A DNA stretch of 64,000 nt from SZAS-103 sp036496805 (GCA_036496805.1 DASXKN010000024.1:186001-250000), one strand, 5' to 3'. Positions 8,074 to 17,084 are shown, numbered from the stretch's first letter. Notes: generated by a model from the sequence alone, not told the origin. Translations and numbers: made by a program.

Positions 8074-9405
8074 ATGACATCCATGCCACGGCTGGTCGTT
8101 TGCGCTGCGTTGCTGGCGGCGATCCCGCAGATCGCGCAGGCCCAAACCATGAGTGATCCGGGTTCGAATCCGGTCCAGCCGGTCGCTGCCACGACGCAAG
8201 AACTACCGCCGCCCACGGCCGAAGAGCAGCAGATGCTCGCGGCCGTACGCAAGCAGTGGAAGGCGCAGGGACTGGGGGACATGACCCCCGATCAGGAAGC
8301 GGCCATGCTTCGCAAGTTTCGCCTGATGCGCGGCAACATGGCGACGAACATGACGATGATGCGCATGGCGGCGGGAGCGGGCGCATCGCGGCCTGTCGCG
8401 CCGGCGCCGGCGCCAGCACCTGCGGTTGCGTCGGCCCCATCCCCGACCACCGCGGCCAGCCAGGCTGTTGCGAAGCCCGATGTCGGCGGGTCGACGACCT
8501 TCAGTGATCCTTTCGGCGGCTTCCTGGTCAATGGCAGGCCCTGGGTCGACCCTGCCGGCAACCCCTTCGCCTTCCAGGTGGGTGGCGGCCGTTATGCCTA
8601 TCAGATGTTCGCGGGCAACCGTGCCACGGGTGCCATGACGTACATGATTCGATCCGGCCAGCCGGATCACTACCTCGTTCGATCCGCCAACGCCAACGCG
8701 GCCACGGCGCCGGTCACCGTGGGTACGCTCGAACAGACGCGATCCAATGGCTGGGAGTTCACACCGCCCGAGGGCGGTACGGTAGCCGGGCAATCCATCT
8801 TCATGCTGGATGATGGGCTTCTGGTGGCAAGGGTCGATACGGTGTTCCGCTATCGCCCGGGTGCGGCCCTACAGACCATTCCGTTGCCGCCGGGATTCGC
8901 ACCCTTCGGATACCAGCGTGGTGATGTGGGCACGACCCACGTCGTTGCGATCTTCCGCGCTCGTGCCGGCAATCGTTCGGTGTTCCATGAAATCAAGTCC
9001 ATTGCCGGCAAGAGTGAGGACTCGGATCTTGCGCTGCTCAACATCGATACGGGGCAGCTTTTTCCGCTCAAGCGCGCCGTGGACGATACGCTGACGAACA
9101 AGATGTTCGATGGCTACGGCAATCCCATTTCCAGCTTCTACTTGTGGTCGATCTACTGGTATTCGACACCTGAGGGTCCCATCGCTCTGGCGTTCGAACA
9201 CGATGCCAACGAAGTCGTCGCGATCGATCTGACCAACGACCATCGCGTCACGCTTTTTTCGCGATCACTCGGAATTACCGAGTTCCACCCGACCCAGCAC
9301 CCGGACGGCCATGTTTCCGTGGAGGCGAGTTGGATGTTCAAGAAGCACGAGGCGCCCGATGTGGGAGCGATCCTCACCGGCAAGGCGCCGGTACCGACCT
9401 CTTGA
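8074..9405 (+). CDS. Exported protein of unknown function
   Basis: From the ATG at 8074 (GGAAAA upstream; 8083 is also possible) the protein has 443 residues. It begins with a signal peptide, M-P-R-L-V-V-C-A-A-L-L-A-A ending A-Q-A-Q. A Met/Gln-rich helical stretch (about 40-90) follows, then an Ala/Pro linker (P-A-P-A-P-A), then a C-terminal domain of about 300 residues rich in beta strands and Gly. No catalytic motif is evident. The next gene starts 14 bp after its stop, so these two and the gene at 10288 probably form an operon. No family was recognised. Confidence 0.65.
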   Translation: MTSMPRLVVCAALLAAIPQIAQAQTMSDPGSNPVQPVAATTQELPPPTAEEQQMLAAVRKQWKAQGLGDMTPDQEAAMLRKFRLMRGNMATNMTMMRMAAGAGASRPVAPAPAPAPAVASAPSPTTAASQAVAKPDVGGSTTFSDPFGGFLVNGRPWVDPAGNPFAFQVGGGRYAYQMFAGNRATGAMTYMIRSGQPDHYLVRSANANAATAPVTVGTLEQTRSNGWEFTPPEGGTVAGQSIFMLDDGLLVARVDTVFRYRPGAALQTIPLPPGFAPFGYQRGDVGTTHVVAIFRARAGNRSVFHEIKSIAGKSEDSDLALLNIDTGQLFPLKRAVDDTLTNKMFDGYGNPISSFYLWSIYWYSTPEGPIALAFEHDANEVVAIDLTNDHRVTLFSRSLGITEFHPTQHPDGHVSVEASWMFKKHEAPDVGAILTGKAPVPTS

Positions 9406-9419
9406 GACGGGCGGCCGAA

Positions 9420-10274
9420 ATGTCCTTGGACCCGCGTCTTGCTGCCTCACATGAAGCTATGATCGGACCGCCCTATGTCGAGGTGTCCGAACTGGGGACG
9501 TTCGGCTCCATGGCGCTGCTGGCCATGCTGCAAGCCGGCGCCGACCCCGGGTTCTATCACCTGCGCCGTCTCACTGGTCGCGGCGGCCGACTCGCGCCGC
9601 ATGTCGATCTGCGCCAACGCATTGTTCTAGCGCTGCTGGAGACGGGCGTGCTCATTCCGGCCGGTCCCAGGCGTCTGCGGTTGGATGCCACCCTGGCCGA
9701 TTCGGACTGGGACCGCATGGATCTGGAAGAAGCCGATTGGGCGGTTCGTTGGAGCGATACCACCCGTGGATCGCTGGCCCTTACCCTGAAGGGCTACCTG
9801 GACGAATTGGCGCCAACGCCGCGCAACCTCGAGATCCTGCTCGACGCTTGGTTCGCACTGGCCAAGGCCGAATGCCTGGCGTTCGGTGCGTATGCCTTGT
9901 CGAGCCATCGCCTCGACCCTGCCATCGCCATGACCGCGGAGCCTTCGCTGGGTCCGATCCTTGCACAACGCAGCATCGGTCAAGGGTGCGCGCTGATGTG
10001 GTGGGCGGCGAAGAACGTCGCCTCCTCGTTTCTGCGCCATGGCGGCCAGCCGGGACTGGCCGAACGCGAAATCGAGCGGACGTTGGCCTCGGCGCTCGAT
10101 CGGGACGTGCGTTCCGGCTCGACGATTCCGACCTTCCACCGGCATCACACCCAAACGGTCAGCACGTTCGCCAGCGCCTTCCTGCTGGCCAGCCGGCTCG
10201 GAGAAGCCTACTGGTCCAGTCCGATCGGCATGGCGCCCCTGGAGCAGGCGCGCCAGGTTGAACACACCTCTTGA
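9420..10274 (+). CDS. Hypothetical protein
   Basis: From ATG 9420 this 284-residue soluble protein starts M-S-L-D-P-R-L-A-A-S-H-E-A and is mostly helical. A His/Thr-rich patch, F-H-R-H-H-T-Q-T-V-S-T-F, sits near the C-terminus. An early segment (V-S-E-L-G-T-F-G-S-M-A-L-L-A-M-L) could form a winged-helix-like fold. It begins 14 bp after the exported-protein gene and ends 13 bp before the 10288 gene, which supports co-transcription. No family was recognised. Confidence 0.6.
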   Translation: MSLDPRLAASHEAMIGPPYVEVSELGTFGSMALLAMLQAGADPGFYHLRRLTGRGGRLAPHVDLRQRIVLALLETGVLIPAGPRRLRLDATLADSDWDRMDLEEADWAVRWSDTTRGSLALTLKGYLDELAPTPRNLEILLDAWFALAKAECLAFGAYALSSHRLDPAIAMTAEPSLGPILAQRSIGQGCALMWWAAKNVASSFLRHGGQPGLAEREIERTLASALDRDVRSGSTIPTFHRHHTQTVSTFASAFLLASRLGEAYWSSPIGMAPLEQARQVEHTS

Positions 10275-10287
10275 AGGTCATTGATCG

Positions 10288-10893
10288 ATGCTCAAATGGC
10301 GTGAGTGCATGGAAGGCGACATCCTGTTCGAGGTCTTTCTTCCCGAACACGACCACGAAGGAAAGTGGCTTCTGCGCGCGTCGCGAAGTGGCCACGTGCT
10401 GGCCGAGCGAACGGGCTCGCTCACCTGGAGGCCGACATTCGGTCCGGACATGGGTGATGTCGCCACCCTCGAGGCACAGATCGACCAACTCCTGCCCGTT
10501 GTGACAGCCATGCAGCTGTCAGATGACACGGGTTCCTATCAGCCCGGTCCGGTGCAGATCAACGAACCCAATCCCATCGAGCACGCAGTGTTGTTCAACA
10601 TGCTCGAGCAAGGCCAGCAGGCCATCGTCGCACTGGGCATTCCGCTGGACCTTACTGCCAGGCTTCTGGAACTGCCCGAAGGCTGTTGCCTGGAAGACCT
10701 GTATCCGATCGCGTTGATCGGTCGCCGAGCCGACCGCTTGCAGCGCCTCATCGCGCTAAACCGGTTGATTGCGGCGCATCCGAGCCTGATAGCCAGCAAG
10801 GACGCCATCGTCATGGCGCTCCAAGTCGATGACCTCGACGCCATCCGTCACGTGCTAACGGACGCCGGAGTGATTACGGCATCGCCAGCCTAG
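10288..10893 (+). CDS. Hypothetical protein
   Basis: This 201-residue acidic protein has an N-terminal half with beta-strand character (D-I-L-F-E-V-F-L-P-E) and a helical C-terminal half. GAAGG precedes the ATG. It is the third gene of the tight run 8074-9420-10288. No known domain was recognised. Confidence 0.6.
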   Translation: MLKWRECMEGDILFEVFLPEHDHEGKWLLRASRSGHVLAERTGSLTWRPTFGPDMGDVATLEAQIDQLLPVVTAMQLSDDTGSYQPGPVQINEPNPIEHAVLFNMLEQGQQAIVALGIPLDLTARLLELPEGCCLEDLYPIALIGRRADRLQRLIALNRLIAAHPSLIASKDAIVMALQVDDLDAIRHVLTDAGVITASPA

Positions 10894-10968
10894 CTACGGT
10901 ACCTGCCAAGCCGAACCAGCGCGCCCAGTGCTTAGGCCTTACTCCCATCTCACGGGGTCCAACTTTCG

Positions 10969-11292
10969 ATGAGCAGTACTCTCGACTTTTTCCGCTCCAA
11001 CCCCGACTTCGCTGTTGTTTTCGGGATGTTTGCTGCCCTGTTCGCCGTCATAGGCTTCGCCAACTTCCGGCAAGTAGCAAAAGTTCTTGCTCGCTACAGG
11101 AGTCTTCCTGACATGGCCGGCTATCTCGCATCGAATCCATCGTGCAAGACTTCAGGCGGCCCAGTCTGCTATGTCTGTCATTCCAACCACTTTGGTACTC
11201 GTGCAGTACATTCGCATTTCGGTTTCGCGAACACCCATATCGGCCGCGTGCACTACTGCACCAAGTGTCAAAACGATCTCTATCGTACCTAG
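10969..11292 (+). CDS. Membrane-anchored small zinc-finger-like protein
   Basis: This 107-residue protein has one hydrophobic helix at about residues 16-34. The C-terminal half contains V-C-Y-V-C-H and H-Y-C-T-K-C separated by about 30 His-rich residues. The paired C-x2-C knuckles suggest a bound zinc ion. No family was recognised. It is followed by another C-x2-C protein at 11359, and the two may act together. Confidence 0.55.
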   Translation: MSSTLDFFRSNPDFAVVFGMFAALFAVIGFANFRQVAKVLARYRSLPDMAGYLASNPSCKTSGGPVCYVCHSNHFGTRAVHSHFGFANTHIGRVHYCTKCQNDLYRT

Positions 11293-11358
11293 GCCAAATT
11301 TGCCATCAAGTGCCAGCGACGCCTCGCTCCGAGCCCAGCGCGAGGTCACCAAGCTCAA

Positions 11359-11796
11359 ATGAACAAGCTACATGACTACACTGAACGTGCCAGTCGATCA
11401 GGCTTCAGGGCTCCCATGCTGCAAGAATCAGAATGCCAAGAGTGCAGGACCACGCTCATGGAAGACAGCAATGAGTCACGATTGCCGTGTCCGGTGTGCG
11501 GCTGCTTGTCCCGTCAGGCGACGGAGGTCATGCACGAGACGCTTGTGTTGCGCGAACACTTACGCATCAAGGGGCGTCACGCCGGTGTTTCGCGACCGTA
11601 CTTCGATGAACGATCCGGTGCCAGCTTTTTTCGCAGAAACGGCGAATGGCACCATCTGTTTCGGCTCATCGACCGCGAAAACAATCGCTATGTCGAAACA
11701 ATCAAACGCCACAGCACCGGCGAAGTGCTTCACCACGTGGATGAGCCTTTGTCCGAACACACCAACCACGGTAGCGCGAAGCATCGCAGGAGATAG
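11359..11796 (+). CDS. Zinc-ribbon-like hypothetical protein
   Basis: This 145-residue protein carries C-Q-E-C near residue 27 and C-P-V-C-G-C near residue 45, a zinc-ribbon arrangement. A basic, His-rich region follows (H-L-R-I-K-G-R-H and the H-A-R-R-R-type tail). Such proteins often bind nucleic acid, but no specific family was recognised. It lies 66 bp after the 10969 gene and 84 bp before the nuclease-like gene at 11881, all on one strand. Confidence 0.55.
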   Translation: MNKLHDYTERASRSGFRAPMLQESECQECRTTLMEDSNESRLPCPVCGCLSRQATEVMHETLVLREHLRIKGRHAGVSRPYFDERSGASFFRRNGEWHHLFRLIDRENNRYVETIKRHSTGEVLHHVDEPLSEHTNHGSAKHRRR

Positions 11797-11880
11797 TTCT
11801 ATCCATGCGCTGCAGACGCTCATGCAGATTGAGCGCGCGGCAGCCCGCATGGCCGCCGACCCTGCGTTAGGGGGCTGACC

Positions 11881-12378
11881 TTGGACACCGATCTCCTGCT
11901 AGAAGCCGTTCGCAATTCGCTGGTGGCGATCCGCGACCCACGCTTTTATGAAACCGAGCGAGGCTTCCAAGGACAATTGCTCGCGGAACTTGCTCATCGA
12001 ATGCCCGACCTTTTCCCCGCGGATTACGTGATCATCGAGCAAGAGCACCAGAAGACTCTGGCTCGGCACGGGATTACTCTGCGACCCGACGTCATCATCC
12101 ACCAGCCCTATGATCCGGCCATTCATGCCACTCGCCGCGATGGCAACTTCGCCGTGATTGCGCTGAAGCTTCGCGCCGGGCCAACGAAGGCTCTTGGCGA
12201 CTTCAAAGATCTCATCACCATGATGGACGTGCTGCATTACCCCGTCGGAATCTTCATCAACATCGGACACTCTCACCCGCAGTTCGAACACACGCCAGCG
12301 GGTGCGCAGGGCCGCATCGTCGCATTTGCCACGCGGCTCGAGGCGAACAACGTCCTGGTGGTGGAGGAGCGAGCGTGA
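11881..12378 (+). CDS. PD-(D/E)XK nuclease-like protein with altered active site
   Basis: This 165-residue protein uses a TTG start, chosen because TTAGGGGGC lies at suitable spacing and no early ATG exists. The pattern E-R-G-F-Q-G-Q-L (N-terminal Glu helix), then L-R-P-D-V-I-I-H, then F-A-V-I-A-L-K-L, then D-F-K-D-L matches PD-(D/E)XK restriction-endonuclease-like folds. The canonical E-x-K is A-L-K here, so the acidic metal ligand is replaced by Ala. The protein may be inactive or may recruit another acid. It is last in the co-directional run from 8074. Confidence 0.6.
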   Translation: MDTDLLLEAVRNSLVAIRDPRFYETERGFQGQLLAELAHRMPDLFPADYVIIEQEHQKTLARHGITLRPDVIIHQPYDPAIHATRRDGNFAVIALKLRAGPTKALGDFKDLITMMDVLHYPVGIFINIGHSHPQFEHTPAGAQGRIVAFATRLEANNVLVVEERA

Positions 12379-12554
12379 CTAACGGCTCAAGAGGGCTCAA
12401 TTGCTCACGCCGGGCGCCGTGATCACCCGCGCCAATAGCTTCTGATCAGCGATCCGCTTGTGATCGGTGTGCTCTCGCTTCTCAGGTTCTGTTTCTCATC
12501 TGAGAGGCCGCTGCTGTCTCTCAAAAGCGATCCATGCTGACTTTCAGGTTTGAG

Positions 12555-12592
12555 CTGATCACCGGCCCCTATGCGCTGGGGCCGATGATCAG
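12555..12592. repeat. Strong inverted repeat / hairpin
   Basis: Arms of 15 bp (CTGATCACCGGCCCC and GGGGCCGATGATCAG) match at 14 of 15 positions around an 8-bp loop. It lies in the 276-bp gap between the convergent 11881 and 12655 genes, so it may act as a bidirectional terminator, though a T-run is lacking. I see no gene in 12379-12654. Confidence 0.6.
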
Positions 12593-12654
12593 GATCGCCC
12601 TCTATTGGAGTGGTCGCGGCAAGCTCCAATGGTCGGATGGGTCGACCGACAGGA

Positions 12655-12984
12655 TCAGCCTGCCACCTTCGTGCAGGCCTCCGCACATCGCCGGCACGCC
12701 TCAGCGCATGCCTGGCAGTGGTCCATGTCGTGGGCACCGCACTGCTCGGCGCACCAGGCGCAAACCTTTGCGCACAGCTCGCACGTCTCCTTCGCGAAAG
12801 GGCTGTTGCGCGCCAACGCGTCCGCGCATAGCCGGCACAGTGCCGCGCATTCGATGCAGCAGGCAGGACAGGCGTTCTTGCTTGTCTTGCCGACCATGTG
12901 GGTGAAGCAGTTGCCGCACGCCGTCGCGCAATCGTTGCACGCGGCGATGCAGTCCCGGATGGCTTGCGTGAGGTGATGGGTCAT
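12655..12984 (-). CDS. Cys-rich four-helix-bundle copper-binding protein (DUF326/Csp-like)
   Basis: This 109-residue protein has repeated C-x2-C and C-x3-C pairs along predicted helices (C-I-A-A-C-N-D-C, A-C-P-A-C-C, C-A-L-C-R-L-C-type, C-A-W-C-A-E-Q-C). This is the pattern of the cytosolic copper-storage Csp/DUF326 family, which fills the bundle core with Cu(I) thiolates. It has no signal peptide, so it is expected in the cytosol. It follows the cop cluster on the same strand, 76 bp after the cytochrome, and fits a copper-buffering role there. Confidence 0.85.
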   Translation of the reverse strand: MTHHLTQAIRDCIAACNDCATACGNCFTHMVGKTSKNACPACCIECAALCRLCADALARNSPFAKETCELCAKVCAWCAEQCGAHDMDHCQACAEACRRCAEACTKVAG

Positions 12985-13060
12985 GGGGTTCTCCTTTTCC
13001 GTGGGGTGGATGACGACTGCTTCCTGCGCTCGATTGGAGCGCCCCGCCGTCGGCGAGTTC

Positions 13061-13642
13061 TCAATGGTGGTGCTCGTGTTCGGCGTCCGATGCGCCTGAG
13101 GAGGCCGGCATGTCCATGTCCTCGTCCGGCGGGGCCTTGGCGACCAGGTCCTTGTACTGCGCGGGCGTCAGGTCGGGCAGCTTGTGGACGAAGGCGACGA
13201 TGCTCCAGATCGTCGGATCGTCGTGGCTGCCACCCCAGGCCGGCATCGCGCTCATCTTGATGCCGTGTTTGATGACCCAGAACGTGTCGCGTGGGTCGAG
13301 CCGCACCCTGGCCAGTTCGGGAGGCTGCGGATACAGTCCGGGTCGGATCTCCGAGTCGCGCATGCCCGGTGCGAGGTGGCAGCCGGTGCACATCGCGGCG
13401 TACTGGCCGGCCCCCTTGAGGATGAGCTGGGGGTCGTCGAGGTTCGGGACCTTCAGGTCGGCCGAGCGCACGCGGATCGACCGCGCCCGCAGGGTCTGCA
13501 TGAACACGAAGGTCGGACGGTAGTGCGGATCGTCCGCGCCGATGTTGTAGACCCCGGACCAGACAAAGCCGAGCACCAGCAGCACGGCCAGCACCAGCGC
13601 CGCGCTCGATCCGACCAGCCACCTGCGTTTCACGAAAGGCAT
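13061..13642 (-). CDS. Membrane-anchored c-type cytochrome
   Basis: From ATG 13642 this 193-residue protein has an N-terminal transmembrane anchor at about residues 10-30. A single haem site C85-T-G-C-H89 follows, with a distal M-S-A-M-P-A-W-G-G segment offering the Met ligand, typical of monohaem cytochrome c domains. The tail is acidic and ends in H-E-H-H-H. The start is 10 bp after copB, so it is probably the fourth gene of the cop operon. It may pass electrons to or from periplasmic copper oxidation; this role is inference. The long in-frame extension upstream to 13855 overlaps copB and is not used. Confidence 0.8.
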   Translation of the reverse strand: MPFVKRRWLVGSSAALVLAVLLVLGFVWSGVYNIGADDPHYRPTFVFMQTLRARSIRVRSADLKVPNLDDPQLILKGAGQYAAMCTGCHLAPGMRDSEIRPGLYPQPPELARVRLDPRDTFWVIKHGIKMSAMPAWGGSHDDPTIWSIVAFVHKLPDLTPAQYKDLVAKAPPDEDMDMPASSGASDAEHEHHH

Positions 13643-13652
13643 CGTTGTCTCC

Positions 13653-14720
13653 CTAGAACCAGAAGCGAAGGCCTGCCACCAGGCGGGTGTCGTGGACGTC
13701 GTCACCGTCGCCACGTCGGAAGTCCGCCGTGCGGCCGAAGGCCTCCTCGCGGACCATGCCGATGTAGGGCGCGAAGCGTCGCGTAATTTCGTAGCGCAGG
13801 CGCAGCCCGGCTTCGAGCGTGGCCAGGCCCGAACCGATGCCGCGTCTGGCGTCATCCCGGCCGAACAAGTTGACCTCGACGAGCGGCTGCAGCACCAGGC
13901 GCTGGGTCAGCAGGAACTCGCGTTCGGCCTCCAGCCGCAGCGTTGTCTGACCACCCGAGCCGGCGTAGGCGGTCGCCTTGACTTCGAACTTGCCCGGCGC
14001 CACGCCGATGATCCCCACCGCCGCGAAGTTCTGTCCGGCACCGGGCGTGATGTCGTGACGGATGCCGGCGACGACGTCCCACCACGTCGCGACGCTGCGC
14101 CCGTACAGGACCTCGAGGTCGGCGTCCTCGACACGGCCGTTCGCACGCTGGCCCTCGCTGCGGATCCAGAGACGATCCAAGTCGGTGCCGATCCATGTCG
14201 AACCTTCCCACTCGAACGCGGAGCCGTGGGTCTCGAAGCGGTCGAACAGCGTAAACGCGTGGAAGTCGTGATCGTGCATCGGATGCGGCGACACCGGCGG
14301 GAAGGCTGCTACGCGATCGGCATCGGTAAGTGTGGGCACCGGTGTTTGCAAGACGGCCGTTTCCTTTGCCGGCGGCATCTGCATGCCCGGCATCGTATCC
14401 ATCGACATTCCTGCCATGTCGTGGCCGCCGGCGGGTGTGCTCGAGCTTGCCGACGTGGACGGACTTGGCACGGCTGTGTTCGACGTCTTGCCTGCGCTGT
14501 CGGTCGCCACGGCGGAAACGGACCGCGCTGCGTGCGCGTGAGTGTCCGAGGGCGCGTGTTTCGGCTTACGGCTGGGTTTCGGCGGCGGAGCCGGCTCGGC
14601 CGGCATCGGCATGTTCATCTGCATCGACGGATCCATGCCCTGCGCCCATGCAGGACTCCAGGCGATGCCGATCGCCAGCGCGATCGTCGAGGTCGTGCGA
14701 CCGAGGCAGGAGGTCTTCAT
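13653..14720 (-). CDS. copB: Copper resistance outer-membrane protein CopB
   Basis: This 355-residue protein has a signal peptide ending S-P-A-W-A, a Met/Pro/His-rich copper-binding region (M-Q-M-N-M-P-M-P, M-S-M-D-T-M-P-G-M-Q-M) and a conserved CopB beta-barrel domain from about residue 150. That domain starts F-H-A-F-T-L-F-D-R-F-E and ends R-L-V-A-G-L-R-F-W-F. The terminal Phe is typical of barrels inserted by Bam. It overlaps copA by 4 bp, so it is translationally coupled. Known role: periplasmic and outer-membrane copper sequestration with CopA. Confidence 0.95.
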   Translation of the reverse strand: MKTSCLGRTTSTIALAIGIAWSPAWAQGMDPSMQMNMPMPAEPAPPPKPSRKPKHAPSDTHAHAARSVSAVATDSAGKTSNTAVPSPSTSASSSTPAGGHDMAGMSMDTMPGMQMPPAKETAVLQTPVPTLTDADRVAAFPPVSPHPMHDHDFHAFTLFDRFETHGSAFEWEGSTWIGTDLDRLWIRSEGQRANGRVEDADLEVLYGRSVATWWDVVAGIRHDITPGAGQNFAAVGIIGVAPGKFEVKATAYAGSGGQTTLRLEAEREFLLTQRLVLQPLVEVNLFGRDDARRGIGSGLATLEAGLRLRYEITRRFAPYIGMVREEAFGRTADFRRGDGDDVHDTRLVAGLRFWF

Positions 14721-16564
14721 TCGCGCACCTCGACCGTCCGCATCATCCCGGCCTCCATGTGGAACAGCAGGTGGCAGTGGTAGGCCCAGCGACCGAGCGC
14801 GTCGGCGCGCACGCGGTAGCTGCGCTGGCTGCCCGGTGGCATGTCGATGGTGTGCTTGCGCACCTGGAAGCGGCCGTGCGCGTCCTCGAGATCGCTGAAC
14901 ATCCCGTGCAAGTGGATTGGGTGCGACATCATCGAATCGTTCACGAGGACGATGCGCACCCGCTCGCCGTAGTTGAGCCGCACCGGCGCGGCGTCGTCGA
15001 ACTTCACCCCATCGAACGACCAGGCGAACTTCTCCATGTGGCCGGTCAGGCGCAGTTCGATCGTGCGGCCCGGCTCGCGGCCGTCCGGATCCGCAAACGC
15101 GCTATGCAGCATCGCGTAGGTCAGCACCGCGCGCCCGTTGTCGCGCAGACCGATGCCGGGATCGTCGAGCTTGGGCACTGGAGCCATGGTCTTCATGTCG
15201 ACGAGCGGGTTGCCCCCGGGCGGACCCATCCGCATCTCCGACATCGACGTCGCGGGGACGGCGGTCGGCTCGATCGCCGGCGTGAGTCCGCTCGTCGCGG
15301 ACATGTCCATGCCCGGCATCGACGGCATGTCATGGCCGCCTGTGTTGCCGGCCTGTATGCCGGGCATCGATCCCATCCCGCTCATTCCCGCCATGCCCAT
15401 GTCGGCGATGCTCAGGATCGGCCGCGGATCGAGCGTGGGCACCGGCGCTCGCAAGCCTTCCCGCACAGCAAGCGTGCCGGCCACGTAGCCGGTGCGGCCC
15501 ATGTCCTGGGCGAAAATCGTGAAGGCGTCCTGGTCTGCGGGCTCGACGATCACATCGAACACCTCCGCCGTGGCGATCCGGAACTCGTCGACCGTCACCG
15601 GATGCACGTACTGGCCATCGGCGGCGACCACGGTCATCTTCAGGCCGGGGATGCGGACGTCGAAGTAGGTCATTGCCGAGCCGTTGATGAAGCGCAGGCG
15701 CACCTTCTCGCCGGGGCGGAACAGCCCTGTCCAGTTGCCCAGCGACGTGGTTCCGTTCATGAGGTAGGTGTAGGTGTGGGCGTCGACGTCGGACAGATCC
15801 GTCGGCGTCATGCGCATGCGGCCCCACATCCTTCGATCGGCGAGCGTGGCAGCCAGCCCGTCTTTCTGCGCGTCGTGCACGAAGTCGCCGACCGTTCGCT
15901 TGTGGAGGTTGTCGTAGTCCGACATCTGCTTCAGGCGCGTGAACAGTGCAGCCGGTTCGAGGTCGGTCCAGTCCGACAGCAGCACGACGTAGTCGCGGTC
16001 GTAGGCAAAAGGTTCGGGTTCGAGCGGGTCGATGACCAGCGCGCCAAACAGCCCGGCCTGTTCCTGGAAGCCGGAGTGGCTGTGGTACCAGTAGGTTCCG
16101 GCCTGGCGCACCTGGAAACGGTAGAGGTAGGACTCGCCGCGGTGGATGCCGTTGAAGCTCAACCCAGGCACGCCGTCCATGTTGGCGGGCAGTTGGATGC
16201 CATGCCAGTGAATCGACGCCTCGTGGCCGTGGATCGAGCCGGCGGGGAGCGTGTTGGCGACGCGGATGCTGACCGTGTCGCCCTCGCGCCAGCGCAGAGT
16301 GGGGGCAGGCAACGAACCATTGACCGTGATCGCCGGACGGGTGCGCCCGGTGAAGTTCACCGGAGTCTGTCCGATCGACAGATCGAAGTGAGTGCCGGAC
16401 AACACGTTGGAACCCATCCGGACCGGCGATGCGAGCGCGTAGCGCGGCAGCAGGCCGCATCCGGCGACCACGCCGCCGGCGGCCAGGCCTTGCACGAAAC
16501 GGCGACGCGAGGGGCTGCGCGGCCCATCGAAACGAAAGTCTTCAGGTGACACGGACCTCTCCAA
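14717..16564 (-). CDS. copA: Copper resistance multicopper oxidase CopA
   Basis: This 615-residue protein starts with a Tat-type signal (S-R-R-R-F-V-Q-G). All four multicopper-oxidase histidine clusters are present: H-W-H-G at 119-122, H-S-H at 161-163, H-P-I-H-L-H-G near 548, and H-C-H-L-L-F-H-M near 596. The Met ligand of the type 1 site is included. Internal Met/Gly-rich copper-binding motifs (M-G-M-A-G-M-S-G-M) are typical of CopA. It oxidises Cu(I) in the periplasm and sequesters copper. The order copL-copA-copB is the Xanthomonas-type arrangement. Confidence 0.96.
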   Translation of the reverse strand: MERSVSPEDFRFDGPRSPSRRRFVQGLAAGGVVAGCGLLPRYALASPVRMGSNVLSGTHFDLSIGQTPVNFTGRTRPAITVNGSLPAPTLRWREGDTVSIRVANTLPAGSIHGHEASIHWHGIQLPANMDGVPGLSFNGIHRGESYLYRFQVRQAGTYWYHSHSGFQEQAGLFGALVIDPLEPEPFAYDRDYVVLLSDWTDLEPAALFTRLKQMSDYDNLHKRTVGDFVHDAQKDGLAATLADRRMWGRMRMTPTDLSDVDAHTYTYLMNGTTSLGNWTGLFRPGEKVRLRFINGSAMTYFDVRIPGLKMTVVAADGQYVHPVTVDEFRIATAEVFDVIVEPADQDAFTIFAQDMGRTGYVAGTLAVREGLRAPVPTLDPRPILSIADMGMAGMSGMGSMPGIQAGNTGGHDMPSMPGMDMSATSGLTPAIEPTAVPATSMSEMRMGPPGGNPLVDMKTMAPVPKLDDPGIGLRDNGRAVLTYAMLHSAFADPDGREPGRTIELRLTGHMEKFAWSFDGVKFDDAAPVRLNYGERVRIVLVNDSMMSHPIHLHGMFSDLEDAHGRFQVRKHTIDMPPGSQRSYRVRADALGRWAYHCHLLFHMEAGMMRTVEVRE

Positions 16565-16670
16565 GAAAGCGTCTGGAATCGCCGCGAACGCGGCAATTCG
16601 GGTGCGATGGTCCGCCGTCAGAGGCGAACGCAGGCGCGCGACGGGTTGGGCGCAACAGCGCCCTGGACGC

Positions 16671-17084
16671 TTAGGCGATGGGAGGTCGGATCAGGTGCCC
16701 GAGGACGGGCGAGAGATGGCTGGCTGCGATCATCGGCAGATCAGGTTGCACGAGCACGATCGGCTCGATTTCCAGGCTCGGAAAGCCCGCCTGCGCGACC
16801 TGTGTGCAGGCGCAATGGCAGGTGGCGCCCTTGCAGCAGTCGGGTAACGGATGTCCCGCTGTGCGAGCACTCATCCGCATGGCCATGGCGGCGTCGTGAT
16901 GCGCCGGGTCCGCGTGGTGATGGCAAGGCATCGTGGCCAGCGGGTGGCTATCGCGAACTGCAGAGGCTGCCTTGCCGGCGTGCGCAAACGGATGCATGTC
17001 GCCCATCGGCCCGGCCGCTGCCACGCCATTGAGTAGGAGTGACAGGCACAGCAGGATCCGCAGGAGGACGGAGGGCAGCGACAT
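16671..17084 (-). CDS. copL: CopL-family metal-binding regulatory protein
   Basis: This 137-residue protein has an N-terminal signal peptide (L-L-R-I-L-L-C-L-S-L-L-L-N-G) and a His/Cys/Met-rich body (M-P-C-H-H-H-A-D-P-A-H-H, C-C-K-G-A-T-C-H-C-A-C). CopL is known in Xanthomonadaceae as a protein needed for copper-inducible expression of copAB. It lies 106 bp upstream of copA on the same strand. That gap is large enough for an attenuator or RBS control region, but I do not see a clear hairpin there. Confidence 0.85.
   Translation of the reverse strand: MSLPSVLLRILLCLSLLLNGVAAAGPMGDMHPFAHAGKAASAVRDSHPLATMPCHHHADPAHHDAAMAMRMSARTAGHPLPDCCKGATCHCACTQVAQAGFPSLEIEPIVLVQPDLPMIAASHLSPVLGHLIRPPIA

Noticed and set aside
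12423..12737. Minus-strand frame of 104 codons after the Cys-rich gene
   Set aside because: It overlaps the Cys-rich protein gene and has no ribosome binding site or recognisable pattern.
14330..16549. A 739-codon plus-strand open frame across the cop cluster
   Set aside because: It is antisense to copA and copB, whose histidine motifs and signal peptides are clear. High GC makes long antisense frames common.
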